Assembly (NCBI GenBank): GCA_910575545.1
Contig: CAJTFH010000006.1
Location: 80,281 to 144,280 of the forward strand
Origin: Bacteroidales bacterium
GTDB lineage: Bacteria > Bacteroidota > Bacteroidia > Bacteroidales > Muribaculaceae
Length of the DNA stretch: 64,000 nt
Direction: 5' to 3'
In this document: positions 45,087-53,491 of the stretch, piece by piece
How the letters are laid out: each line of letters starts with the position of its first letter
Position numbering within the stretch: the first letter of the stretch is position 1
The notes under the pieces: generated by a model
What the model was told of the DNA's origin: nothing
The model's input: the letters and a program-made list of their open reading frames with translations, nothing else
Databases searched by the model: none
Translations under genes and position numbers: made by a program

Positions 45087-45094
45087 CAAAATTA
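45087..45094 (-). promoter_or_regulatory. Candidate -7 box for pepD
   Basis: TAATTTTG on the minus strand, about 140 nt before pepD. Confidence 0.4.
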
Positions 45095-45129
45095 AATTTA
45101 CATATAGCCAAAAATCAAGCGAACTTTCC

Positions 45130-45137
45130 TATATTTG
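45130..45137 (+). promoter_or_regulatory. Candidate -7 box for the 54-aa protein and ompH-like gene
   Basis: TATATTTG; start near 45144, leader about 17 nt. -33 box not seen. Confidence 0.5.
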
Positions 45138-45160
45138 CGGCGAAAAAGCGTGAATGCCCG

Positions 45161-45325
45161 ATGAAAATGGTTCTGCTTGCGATAGGCCTTGTTGCGCTGA
45201 GTGTTGTGTTGCTCGGCGTGAAGGTTCTGTTTGTGAAAGGTGGCAGTTTCCCTTCGGGTCATGTTCACGACCTGCCCCAGCTAAAGCGCAAAAAACAAAA
45301 AAGAAATAACCACCAATCGCAATGA
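45161..45325 (+). CDS. Small 54-residue single-pass membrane protein
   Basis: Reads MKMVLLAIGLVALSVVLLGV then KVLFVKGGSFPSGHVHDLPQ and a basic tail. One transmembrane segment (residues 4-25), a short conserved-looking F-V-K-G-G-x-F-P-S segment, then lysine-rich end. Its TGA overlaps the ATG of the OmpH-like gene (ATGA, 45322-45325), so translation is coupled, and a -7 box lies 24 nt upstream. I recall similar short proteins with V-K-x-G-x-F-P in other Bacteroidales, unverified. Function unknown. Confidence 0.75.
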   Translation: MKMVLLAIGLVALSVVLLGVKVLFVKGGSFPSGHVHDLPQLKRKKQKRNNHQSQ

Positions 45326-45948
45326 AAAAGATTACATTAGCAGCCTCCGCCATAGCGATCATGCTGCTCGGCAGCAGCTGCTCAGGCAAAGAAGGTGCCA
45401 ATGAAACCGCCGCTCCTGCGGAGAAGAAAACCGTGAAAGTAGAGAGCGACACATTCGAGCCTACCACCAATATCCGCTATTACAACATGGATTCGGTGAT
45501 GGCCAATTACGACCTTGTGAAGACTTTCAACGAAGCCAACCTGCGCACCATGACCGAATTGCAGAACGCCCAGCGCTCACGTGAGGGAGAACTGAACCGC
45601 ATGGCATCCAACATACAGCAAAAAGTTCAATCAAACGGCTATCTGTCAGAGGCGTCGTATAACGCAGATATGAGTGAGCTCAACAAAAAGCAGCAGGCCG
45701 CCCAGAACTATCTCGGATCCCTGCAGGCGAAAGCGCAGGAGGAGGCTTTGCGCCAGCAGGAGGAGTTTATCGATTCGCTTAACAACTTCCTTGCAGAATA
45801 TAACAAGACACGCCACTACGACGCCATACTGCTTTATGCACCGGGTGAACTGTTCAATCCCGCTCTGGATATCACCGACGATATCATCAATGGTCTGAAC
45901 AGCCGCTATACGCGTGCGGGAGTGAAGCCAGAGAAGGAGACAAAATAA
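45322..45948 (+). CDS. OmpH/Skp-like periplasmic lipoprotein
   Basis: 208 residues with lipobox LLGSSCSG (Cys near residue 20). After a linker, RYYNMDSVMANYDLVKTFNE and the long charged coiled coil (NAQRSREGELNRMASNIQQK to QEEALRQQEEFIDSLNNFLA) match the OmpH/Skp chaperone family, whose tentacle helices hold outer-membrane protein precursors. The membrane-anchored form is common in Bacteroidetes. It is translationally coupled to the 54-residue protein and followed by a good terminator. Confidence 0.88.
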   Translation: MKKITLAASAIAIMLLGSSCSGKEGANETAAPAEKKTVKVESDTFEPTTNIRYYNMDSVMANYDLVKTFNEANLRTMTELQNAQRSREGELNRMASNIQQKVQSNGYLSEASYNADMSELNKKQQAAQNYLGSLQAKAQEEALRQQEEFIDSLNNFLAEYNKTRHYDAILLYAPGELFNPALDITDDIINGLNSRYTRAGVKPEKETK

Positions 45949-45973
45949 TCGCAAGCCATAATAACTCGATACG

Positions 45974-46006
45974 GAGCCATGCCTGTTATAGGTGTGGCTC
46001 TTTTTT
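45974..46006 (+). terminator. Terminator of the ompH-like gene
   Basis: Stem GAGCCATGCCT/AGGTGTGGCTC with loop GTTAT, followed by T6, 26 nt after the stop. Confidence 0.88.
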
Positions 46007-46070
46007 CTAATTTCTAATGGCGTGCTGTCAGTAATGCCATGCAGAGAGATATGGCTATGTTATGGGAGGA

Positions 46071-46892
46071 TTAGAAGAGGAGCAGGGAGAGGGCCATCAG
46101 GGCCATGCCCATTATGAGGCCTATGATTGCCATGTGGTGGTGGCCATACTGGTGGGCGCCGGGGAGCAGCTCGTCGAAAGAGATGTAGACCATTATTCCG
46201 GCTACGGCTGCAAGCACCCATCCGCTGATGGCTGAAGTCCAGAACGGTAGGAGGAACAATGCCCCTACGAGTGCTCCGGCAGGTTCCGCGAGGCCAGACA
46301 GGAGGGTGTAGCGCAGGGCTTTGCTGCGATTTCCGGTTGCCTGGTAAATCGGGACGGAGACGGCGATTCCTTCGGGTATGTTGTGGATGGCTATGGCTGC
46401 CACTATCGGGAGGGCGATATCCCACCCTTCGAGTGCCGATACGAATGTAGCCATCCCTTCAGGGAAATTATGGATTCCTATGGCAAGGGCAAGCAGTATG
46501 CCGGTGCGTTTCAGGTCGTGTCCGTGATTGGATGAGGGCGTTTTATCGAGGAGGGCTGTGGAATGCTCTTCGTGGGGGTTCTGGGCTTCGGGCACCAGCA
46601 GGTCGATGAGCGCTATAAGACCCATTCCTCCGAAAAAGCCGATTAATCCGTAGAGGTTGCCGAGTTTGCCGGTGAAGGTCTGCGAGAGTTTCCCGATTGC
46701 TTCGGGCATCATTTCCATGAATGATACGTAGACCATCACCCCTGCCGACAGGCCCATTGCCCACGACAGAAGCCGTTTGTTGTCGGTGCGGGTGAAAAAG
46801 GCCAACAGGCCGCCTATGCCGGTCGACATGCCGGCGAGCAATGTCAGTCCGAGCGCAACGAGCAAAGATTCTATTCCGATTCCGTTTGGCAT
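46071..46892 (-). CDS. zupT: ZIP-family divalent metal transporter
   Basis: 273 residues with eight transmembrane segments. Metal-binding motifs in TM4 and TM5: IGIHNFPEGMATFVSALEG and IAIHNIPEGIAVSVPIY. A short His-containing loop (SSNHGHDLKR) lies between TM3 and TM4. It imports Zn2+, Fe2+ or Mn2+. A perfect 16-bp inverted repeat ends 8 nt before its start codon (see 46901), which may affect its translation. Confidence 0.93.
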   Translation of the reverse strand: MPNGIGIESLLVALGLTLLAGMSTGIGGLLAFFTRTDNKRLLSWAMGLSAGVMVYVSFMEMMPEAIGKLSQTFTGKLGNLYGLIGFFGGMGLIALIDLLVPEAQNPHEEHSTALLDKTPSSNHGHDLKRTGILLALAIGIHNFPEGMATFVSALEGWDIALPIVAAIAIHNIPEGIAVSVPIYQATGNRSKALRYTLLSGLAEPAGALVGALFLLPFWTSAISGWVLAAVAGIMVYISFDELLPGAHQYGHHHMAIIGLIMGMALMALSLLLF

Positions 46893-46900
46893 GTCTATAG

Positions 46901-46945
46901 GTTATTCCGGGTAGCCTGGAACTTTTCCCGGCTACCCGGAATAAC
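46901..46945 (-). promoter_or_regulatory. Perfect 16-bp inverted repeat before zupT
   Basis: GTTATTCCGGGTAGCC (46901-46916) and GGCTACCCGGAATAAC (46930-46945), 13-nt loop. On the minus strand it lies 21 nt after the dehydrogenase stop and 8 nt before the zupT ATG, and it has no T-tract there; the T5 is on the plus strand. It could be a weak terminator, an RNA structure over the zupT ribosome site or an operator. Confidence 0.65.
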
Positions 46946-46966
46946 GTTTTTAATGGTGGTGGGGGT

Positions 46967-48142
46967 TCATTCCATCAATTTGTAGATGGCACTGGTATCT
47001 TCGGGATAGAGGGGGTGATAGGGGCCGAATGGGAGGCCTTTGTCTTCGTGGAATTTTTGAACAAGCAACTCGATGTCGGCATTTTCTATTCCCAGCTCAT
47101 TGAGGGTGAGAGGGAGGGAGATTGATTTGAAGAACACCTTTAAGCGGTCCACTGCCTCAAGGGCCGCCGAGTGGTTGTCGGATTCTTCCACCCCGAAGAC
47201 CCGGCGGCCGAACTGGGCTATTTTGGCCGGTTTCTTTTCGGCCATGAATGTCATCCAGGCCGGGAATACCACGGCGAGTCCGGCTCCGTGTGTGACCCCG
47301 TATACTGCCGACAGCTCATGTTCCAGTCCGTGGGAACTCCAGTCTTCGCGGCGCCCGCAACCGCAAATGCCGTTGTGGGCGAGCGTTCCGGCCCACATTA
47401 TGTTGGCGCGGGCATCGTAGTTCGTGGGTTCTGCCATCACCCTGGGAGCCTCGGCGATTATGGCCTTGAGCACGCCTTCGGCTATGCGGTCGGTGGTTTC
47501 CACTTCTTCGGTAGTGGTGAAGTAGCGCTCCATGATGTGTGCCATCATGTCGGCGATTCCGCTGGCGGTCTGATAAGGGGGGAGTGTGAATGTCACTTCC
47601 GGATTCATTATGGCGAATCTGGGGCGTAGCGCCATGTCGGTGCGGAGGCTGATTTTGTGCATTCCGTCGAGCTTGGTTATGACCGAGTTGCCGCTACCTT
47701 CGCTTCCGGCAGCGGGTATTGTCAGCACCACACCCACCGGCAATGCAGTTTCCATGACAGCCTTGCCGGCCCAGAAGTCCCAGAAATCCCCTTCATAGGG
47801 GACACCTCCTGCTATGGCCTTGGCAGTGTCGATGACGCTGCCGCCGCCGACGGCCAGTATCCCCTCGACCCTTTCGCGGCGGCACAGGCCGATTCCTTCG
47901 CGTACGCGGTCGTCGGTGGGGTTGGGGCGTATGCCGGTCAGTTCCACCCATTCCACTCCTGCCTCGCGGAGCGAATCTTCAACACGCGACAGCAGACCGC
48001 TTCGGCGTGCCGAGCCGCCTCCGCTGACCATCAACACTTTGCCGCAACCCATGGCGGCAGTGAGCCGTCCGGTTTCTTTCTCCACACCTCGGCCGAATAC
48101 GTAGCGAGTGGGGGAGCAGTAGCTGAAATTATCCATAATCAA
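46967..48142 (-). CDS. Iron-containing alcohol dehydrogenase (butanol dehydrogenase/YqhD type)
   Basis: 391 residues; Met3 (48136, MDNFSYCSPTRYVFGRG) is equally possible as start. Group III dehydrogenase: NAD(P)-binding AVGGGSVIDTAKAIAGG in the N-terminal half, metal-binding residues in SGIADMMAHIMERYFT, SSHGLEHELSAVYGVTHGAG. It reduces aldehydes or oxidises alcohols; substrate undetermined. Transcribed divergently from ctpA, with zupT downstream. Confidence 0.93.
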   Translation of the reverse strand: MIMDNFSYCSPTRYVFGRGVEKETGRLTAAMGCGKVLMVSGGGSARRSGLLSRVEDSLREAGVEWVELTGIRPNPTDDRVREGIGLCRRERVEGILAVGGGSVIDTAKAIAGGVPYEGDFWDFWAGKAVMETALPVGVVLTIPAAGSEGSGNSVITKLDGMHKISLRTDMALRPRFAIMNPEVTFTLPPYQTASGIADMMAHIMERYFTTTEEVETTDRIAEGVLKAIIAEAPRVMAEPTNYDARANIMWAGTLAHNGICGCGRREDWSSHGLEHELSAVYGVTHGAGLAVVFPAWMTFMAEKKPAKIAQFGRRVFGVEESDNHSAALEAVDRLKVFFKSISLPLTLNELGIENADIELLVQKFHEDKGLPFGPYHPLYPEDTSAIYKLME

Positions 48143-48158
48143 CAGTTTTGTAATGTTG

Positions 48159-48187
48159 CAAATATACGGCTTTTTTCGGCTTCCAAA
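48159..48187 (-). promoter_or_regulatory. Candidate promoter of the alcohol dehydrogenase
   Basis: Minus strand TTTG (48184-48187), 17-nt spacer, TATATTTG (48159-48166). The spacing is slightly short; the leader would be about 10 nt. Confidence 0.5.
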
Positions 48188-48285
48188 GCATGTGGCATAA
48201 CCGGATTTTTAAAGGTTTTTGGATAAAAATTGTGCCGTGGTTGTTATAATTATGTGTAATTTCGCCAATTGAAAGTTCAACGCCA

Positions 48286-49968
48286 TTGTTTATGAGAAAA
48301 CTTCCCGCCATAATTTCCGCCGTGATGACGGCTGTAGCCCTTTTCGCCTTCGCTGCCACGAGAAGTCCGAAGGGCGATATTTCGCGTAATCTCGACATAT
48401 TCACGTCGATTTATAAGAACTTGCAGACCAACTATGTAGACACTATAGATGCAGACAAGTCGATGACTACGGCCATTAATGCGATGCTCAATGAAATCGA
48501 CCCTTATACGGAATATATCGCCGAGAAAGACCAGAACGATTTCATGACTATTTCCACAGGCGAATATGGCGGTATCGGCTCTTTTATCGCCGAGCGCAAC
48601 GGGAAGGTGTATGTGACCGAACCGCGGCCGGGTTCACCGGCACAGAAGGCCGGGCTGCGTCCGGGCGATGTGTTTTTTGTCATTGACGGCGATACTGTTA
48701 CGTCGCTCCATAGTGCCGATGTCAGCAAGCGACTGAAAGGGCAGGCGGGGACGAAGGTGAATGTGACAGTGAAGCGCCCCCATGTTGCCGATTCGATTGT
48801 GGAGTTTGAACTTACGCGCGAAAAGATAGAGATTGACCCTGTGCCGTATTTCGGTGTCGTCAAGGGTGATATAGGTTATATCCAGATAACGACTTTCAAT
48901 GAGAAGACCTTTGAAAAGACCCGTGATGCTTTGGTGGAATTGAAAAAGAATCCGTCAGTCAAGTCGATTGTGCTCGACCTCAGGGGCAATGGTGGCGGAC
49001 TGCTTGAAAGTGCTGTTCAGGTTGTGGGGCTGTTTGTGCCCAAAGGCACGGAAGTGGTGCGTTACCGGGGTCGAGATCTCTTGAACGAGAAGATATTCAA
49101 GACTACCCACAAACCTGTTGATGCCGATATTCCGCTGGCAGTGCTGGTCAACGGCAATTCAGCGTCTGCTGCAGAAATCGTTACGGGTGCTTTGCAGGAT
49201 CTTGACAGGGCGGTGGTTGTTGGCGAGAGGTCATTCGGCAAGGGGCTTGTGCAGTCAACACGCCAGCTCCCGTATAACGGTCTGCTTAAGCTCACCATAG
49301 CGAAATATTACATCCCTTCGGGGCGTCTGATACAGGCGATAGACTATAGCCACCGCAATCCCGACGGTTCTGTAGCCAGGATTCCCGACAGCCTCACCAC
49401 GGTCTGGCATACGCGTGCGGGGCGTGAGGTTCGCGACGGCGGGGGTATAACACCCGACATCAAGGTGGAATATCCCGAAGGGAACCGGTTGGTCTATAAT
49501 ATCGTGCGTGACAACTGGAGTTTTGATTTCGCCAACCGCTATGCCGCGCGCCACGAGTCGATTCCCTCGCCTGAGGAGTTTGAGATAACCGATACGATTT
49601 TTAATGAGTTCAAGGCATTCATAGACCCTTCAAAGTTTGAGTATGACCGCACATGTGAGCTTATTTTGGAACAGCTGGAGAAGGCTACCAAAACCGAGGG
49701 CTATCTCAACGACCAGGTTCAGGCACAGCTCGATTCGCTTAAGGTTACCCTGAAGCATGACCTTAACCACGACCTGGATCTTAACCGCAAGACTATCAGT
49801 GAGTATCTTGCCTCGGAAATACTTCAGCGTTATTATTATGACCGTGGCGCCATCATAGAAGCGTTGAAACATGACGCGGAGCTTGATTCAGCTTCGGCGG
49901 TTCTGAACAATCCTGAGAAGTATAAGGCGATATTGTCGGGAAAGGCTGCCCATAAGCCGGCAAAATAG
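48286..49968 (+). CDS. ctpA: C-terminal processing peptidase (S41)
   Basis: 560 residues. Signal peptide or anchor at residues 5-22. PDZ domain about 90-165 (GIGSFIAERNGKVYVTEPRP, AGLRPGDVFFVIDGD). Protease core 190-340: IVLDLRGNGGGLLESAV, catalytic Ser292 in NGNSASAAEIV and Lys317 in ERSFGKGLVQS. The C-terminal 180 residues are the extension common in Bacteroidetes. It trims periplasmic proteins. mfd follows after 10 bp. Confidence 0.94.
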   Translation: MFMRKLPAIISAVMTAVALFAFAATRSPKGDISRNLDIFTSIYKNLQTNYVDTIDADKSMTTAINAMLNEIDPYTEYIAEKDQNDFMTISTGEYGGIGSFIAERNGKVYVTEPRPGSPAQKAGLRPGDVFFVIDGDTVTSLHSADVSKRLKGQAGTKVNVTVKRPHVADSIVEFELTREKIEIDPVPYFGVVKGDIGYIQITTFNEKTFEKTRDALVELKKNPSVKSIVLDLRGNGGGLLESAVQVVGLFVPKGTEVVRYRGRDLLNEKIFKTTHKPVDADIPLAVLVNGNSASAAEIVTGALQDLDRAVVVGERSFGKGLVQSTRQLPYNGLLKLTIAKYYIPSGRLIQAIDYSHRNPDGSVARIPDSLTTVWHTRAGREVRDGGGITPDIKVEYPEGNRLVYNIVRDNWSFDFANRYAARHESIPSPEEFEITDTIFNEFKAFIDPSKFEYDRTCELILEQLEKATKTEGYLNDQVQAQLDSLKVTLKHDLNHDLDLNRKTISEYLASEILQRYYYDRGAIIEALKHDAELDSASAVLNNPEKYKAILSGKAAHKPAK

Positions 49969-49978
49969 GAGATTGGCA

Positions 49979-52900
49979 ATGACGCTTGAAGAACTTGAAC
50001 CCCTTTTTATCACAGCATCTCGGCGCAAGGCTTTACAGCAGGCGGTGGCCCAGGCTGCGGCCTCGCGTGTGGAACTCCACGGGCTATCGGGGTCGTCGGC
50101 TGCCATGGCTCTGGCCAGTATAGACCGGCTTAAATCGCCAATGGTCGTAATAGGCAATGACCTTGATGACGCGGGATATCTGTATCATGACCTGACTAAG
50201 CTGCTGGGCGAGGGGGCTGTGATGATGTTCCCGTCGGGCTATAAGCGTGATATAAAGTACGGACGCATCGACCCACCCTCGCAGATTATGAGGATTGAGA
50301 CGCTCAACCATTGGAACGATGACGCTTCGCTTAGGGTTGTGGTTACTTATCCTGAAGCTCTGGCTGAAAGGGTGGCTTCGCGCAAGGCGTTGGCAGACCA
50401 CACACTTCCGCTGAAAACCGGGCAGGATATTGACCTTGAGAAGACCCAGGTGTGGTTGCGTGAAAACGGTTTCAAGGAGGAGGATTATGTTTATGAGCCC
50501 GGCCATTTTGCTGTGAGAGGCTCAATCCTCGATGTGTTCGGTTATTCGGGTGAACTCCCCTACCGTATAGACTTGTTCGGAGATGAGATTGAGTCGATAC
50601 GCACGTTCAACATTGAGACGCAGCTGTCGGAGAGCAAGGTGGATTCAGTGGCTATATCCGCCAATGTTTCCGCTGATGATAATGGCCGTGGTGAGTCGGT
50701 GCTGCAGTTCATAGCCCCTGATTCGCTGGTGGCTGTGCGCGATGCCGGTTTTGTGGTTTCGAGAATCAAGGCAGTCGCTTCCGAAACATTCAGCTCATCG
50801 GCTATGATTGCCGATGAGGGTGACGCTTCGGCGATGAAGAACCTGATTGACGCTGATGATTTCGCCGAGAGGTTCGCGTTGTTTCCGAAACTACATTTTT
50901 CGGCATCGAAACCTGCCGACGCGGCGCCCGGATCACTTGTGCAGATTGATTTCAATTGCTCGCCGCAGGGGCTTTACCATAAAAATTTCGATCTCATATC
51001 GGATTCGTTCAGGCAACTGTTGGCCGAGGGGTATCAGATCTGCATACTTTCCGACAGTGAGAAACAGATTGACCGCCTGAAGGCGATTTTCGCCGAGCGG
51101 AATGACAATATCCCCTTCACCCCTGTGATGTCGACATTGCATGAGGGTTTTGTTGACCACACCGCCAAGCGGTGTGTTTTCACTGACCATCAGATTTTCG
51201 ACCGTTTCCATAAATACACCCTAAAAGGGGAGCGGGCGCGCAGCGGTAAACTCGCCCTGTCGCTCAAGGAGCTGAGCGCCATAGAGACGGGTGATTATAT
51301 TGTTCATGTAGACCATGGAGTGGGGCGGTTCGGAGGGTTGCTGCGCACGCAGGTCAACGGCTCCACCCAGGAGATGATAAAGCTCATCTACAAAAACAAC
51401 GACTGCATCTTCGTGAGTATCCATGCCTTGCATAAACTCGCCAAATACCGGGGGAAAGAGGGTGTGGAGCCTACCATCAACAAGCTCGGCTCCGGGGCTT
51501 GGAACAGGATGAAGGAGAAGACCAAGTCGAAACTCAAGGATATAGCCCGCGACCTGATCAGGCTCTATGCCGCCCGCAAGGATGAGAAGGGGTTCAGCTT
51601 TTCCCCGGATTCGTATCTGCAGCATGAACTTGAGGCATCGTTTATCTACGAAGATACCCCCGACCAGATGACGGCCACGGCTGCTGTGAAGAAGGATATG
51701 GAGAGTCCCCGGCCGATGGATCGCCTGATTTGCGGCGATGTGGGGTTCGGCAAGACCGAGATTGCGGTCAGGGCTGCTTTCAAGGCCGCCACTGACGGCA
51801 AACAGGTTGCGGTGCTTGTGCCTACGACTGTGTTGGCTTATCAGCATTTCAATACGTTCCGCGATCGTCTGGCCGATTTCCCGGTGAGGGTGGAGTATCT
51901 TTCGCGTGCACGCACCGGCAAGCAGGCGAAGGAGATTCTGAAAGACCTTTCCGACGGTAAGATTGATATTCTGATAGGAACACATAGGATTGTTGGGAAA
52001 GATGTTGCCTTTAAAGACCTGGGGTTGCTGGTTATCGATGAGGAGCAGAAGTTCGGGGTTGCTGTTAAGGAGAAGTTGAAACAGCTGAAGGTCAATGTGG
52101 ACACCATAACGATGAGTGCCACCCCAATTCCGCGAACATTGCAATTTTCACTGATGGGGGCCCGCGACCTGTCGGCTATCACCACGCCTCCCCCCAACCG
52201 CTATCCTATTATGACGTCGGTCAACACGCTGACTGATGAGATGCTTGAGGAGGCTGTGAATTTCGAGCTGTCGCGTAACGGGCAGGTGTTTATCATCAAT
52301 AACCGTATCGAGGGGCTGTATCAGCTGGAACAGATGGTGAAGCGGGTTGTGCCGGATGCGCGCACGCTTGTTGCCCATGGCCAGATGCCTCCCGAGAAAC
52401 TTGAACAGGCGATTATCGACTTTGCCAACCATGATTATGATGTGCTTCTGGCCACGACGATTATTGAAAGCGGCATTGATATGCCCAATGTCAACACAAT
52501 CATAGTGAACAATGCCCAGAATTTCGGCTTGAGCGAGCTGCATCAGCTGCGCGGTCGTGTAGGCCGCTCTTCACGTAAGGCATTCTGTTATCTGATGGTG
52601 CCTCCGGGGAATCCGCTCACACCGGTTGCCCGACGGCGGTTGCAGGCGATAGAGAGTTTCTCAGACCTCGGTTCGGGCATCCACATAGCGATGCAGGATC
52701 TTGACATACGCGGGGCGGGGAATCTGCTGGGGGCCGAACAGAGCGGTTTCATTGCCGATCTGGGTTATGAGACGTATCAGAAGATATTGAAAGAGGCTGT
52801 TACTGAGCTGCGCACAGAGGAATTTTCCGACACTTTCACATCGGAAGAACCTGAGGATGAGAAGGAATTTGTTGCCGATTGTGTTATCGAGAGCGACCTT

Positions 52901-53335
52901 GAGCTGTTGCTGCCCGCATGGTATGTGCCACAGGAGAGCGAGCGCATCAATCTTTACCGCGAACTTGACAATATAGAGCGGGAGATGGATTTGCAGGAGT
53001 TCCGCTCGCACCTGATCGACAGGTTCGGCAAGATTCCTCCTGAGACGGCTGAACTGATGCGTGTGCCCCGTCTACGCCGTCTGGGACGCCAGCTCGGCAT
53101 TGAGAAAGTTGCGTTGAAACAGGGTGTGATGTATCTCTATTTTGTGGATGACTCTAACAAGGCCTATTACCAGTCGCCGATGTTCGGCCGCCTGATAACC
53201 TATCTGCAGCAGAACCCGCTGAGGGTCAAAATCCGTGAGAAGAACGGGCGCCGCTCTTTTGCGATAGCTTCAGTGCCTACTGTGGAGGCCGCGGTTGATA
53301 TATTGGCGTTGATTCATTCGCTTCCTGTGTCGTGA
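49979..53335 (+). CDS. mfd: Transcription-repair coupling factor
   Basis: 1118 residues from ATG 49979; a TTG two codons upstream is possible, but AGGAG (49967-49971) is better spaced to the ATG. Order: UvrB-like module D1-D2 (EDYVYEPGHFAVRGSILDVF), RNA-polymerase interaction domain (TGDYIVHVDHGVGRFGG), RecG-like translocase with Walker A CGDVGFGKTEIAVRAAFKAA, DEEQ box LLVIDEEQKFG, TRG motif region HQLRGRVGRSSRKAFCYL, and C-terminal TRCF domain. It removes stalled RNA polymerase and recruits UvrA. Tightly linked to ctpA. Confidence 0.96.
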   Translation: MTLEELEPLFITASRRKALQQAVAQAAASRVELHGLSGSSAAMALASIDRLKSPMVVIGNDLDDAGYLYHDLTKLLGEGAVMMFPSGYKRDIKYGRIDPPSQIMRIETLNHWNDDASLRVVVTYPEALAERVASRKALADHTLPLKTGQDIDLEKTQVWLRENGFKEEDYVYEPGHFAVRGSILDVFGYSGELPYRIDLFGDEIESIRTFNIETQLSESKVDSVAISANVSADDNGRGESVLQFIAPDSLVAVRDAGFVVSRIKAVASETFSSSAMIADEGDASAMKNLIDADDFAERFALFPKLHFSASKPADAAPGSLVQIDFNCSPQGLYHKNFDLISDSFRQLLAEGYQICILSDSEKQIDRLKAIFAERNDNIPFTPVMSTLHEGFVDHTAKRCVFTDHQIFDRFHKYTLKGERARSGKLALSLKELSAIETGDYIVHVDHGVGRFGGLLRTQVNGSTQEMIKLIYKNNDCIFVSIHALHKLAKYRGKEGVEPTINKLGSGAWNRMKEKTKSKLKDIARDLIRLYAARKDEKGFSFSPDSYLQHELEASFIYEDTPDQMTATAAVKKDMESPRPMDRLICGDVGFGKTEIAVRAAFKAATDGKQVAVLVPTTVLAYQHFNTFRDRLADFPVRVEYLSRARTGKQAKEILKDLSDGKIDILIGTHRIVGKDVAFKDLGLLVIDEEQKFGVAVKEKLKQLKVNVDTITMSATPIPRTLQFSLMGARDLSAITTPPPNRYPIMTSVNTLTDEMLEEAVNFELSRNGQVFIINNRIEGLYQLEQMVKRVVPDARTLVAHGQMPPEKLEQAIIDFANHDYDVLLATTIIESGIDMPNVNTIIVNNAQNFGLSELHQLRGRVGRSSRKAFCYLMVPPGNPLTPVARRRLQAIESFSDLGSGIHIAMQDLDIRGAGNLLGAEQSGFIADLGYETYQKILKEAVTELRTEEFSDTFTSEEPEDEKEFVADCVIESDLELLLPAWYVPQESERINLYRELDNIEREMDLQEFRSHLIDRFGKIPPETAELMRVPRLRRLGRQLGIEKVALKQGVMYLYFVDDSNKAYYQSPMFGRLITYLQQNPLRVKIREKNGRRSFAIASVPTVEAAVDILALIHSLPVS

Positions 53336-53350
53336 ACGGGAAGCTGTTTT

Positions 53351-53382
53351 TTTGAGTGTCATGAATATGTGATATATTTTTG
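53351..53382 (+). promoter_or_regulatory. Promoter of the 1507-residue secreted protein
   Basis: TTTG (53351-53354), 20 nt, TATTTTTG (53375-53382); leader about 103 nt. Confidence 0.6.
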
Positions 53383-53491
53383 CATTTTTCCATAGTTTTT
53401 GGTCTTATTCAAGAAAATTGTGCTAATTTTAGCAGGTTAAGGTTTCTTTAAAGTCGCCTTGATTTTTGTCTTTAACCCAATATGATTTCTT

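Noticed and set aside
51221..52144. A 307-codon minus-strand frame inside mfd
   Set aside because: Opposite the RecG-like translocase domain, whose motifs on the plus strand are intact; a shadow.
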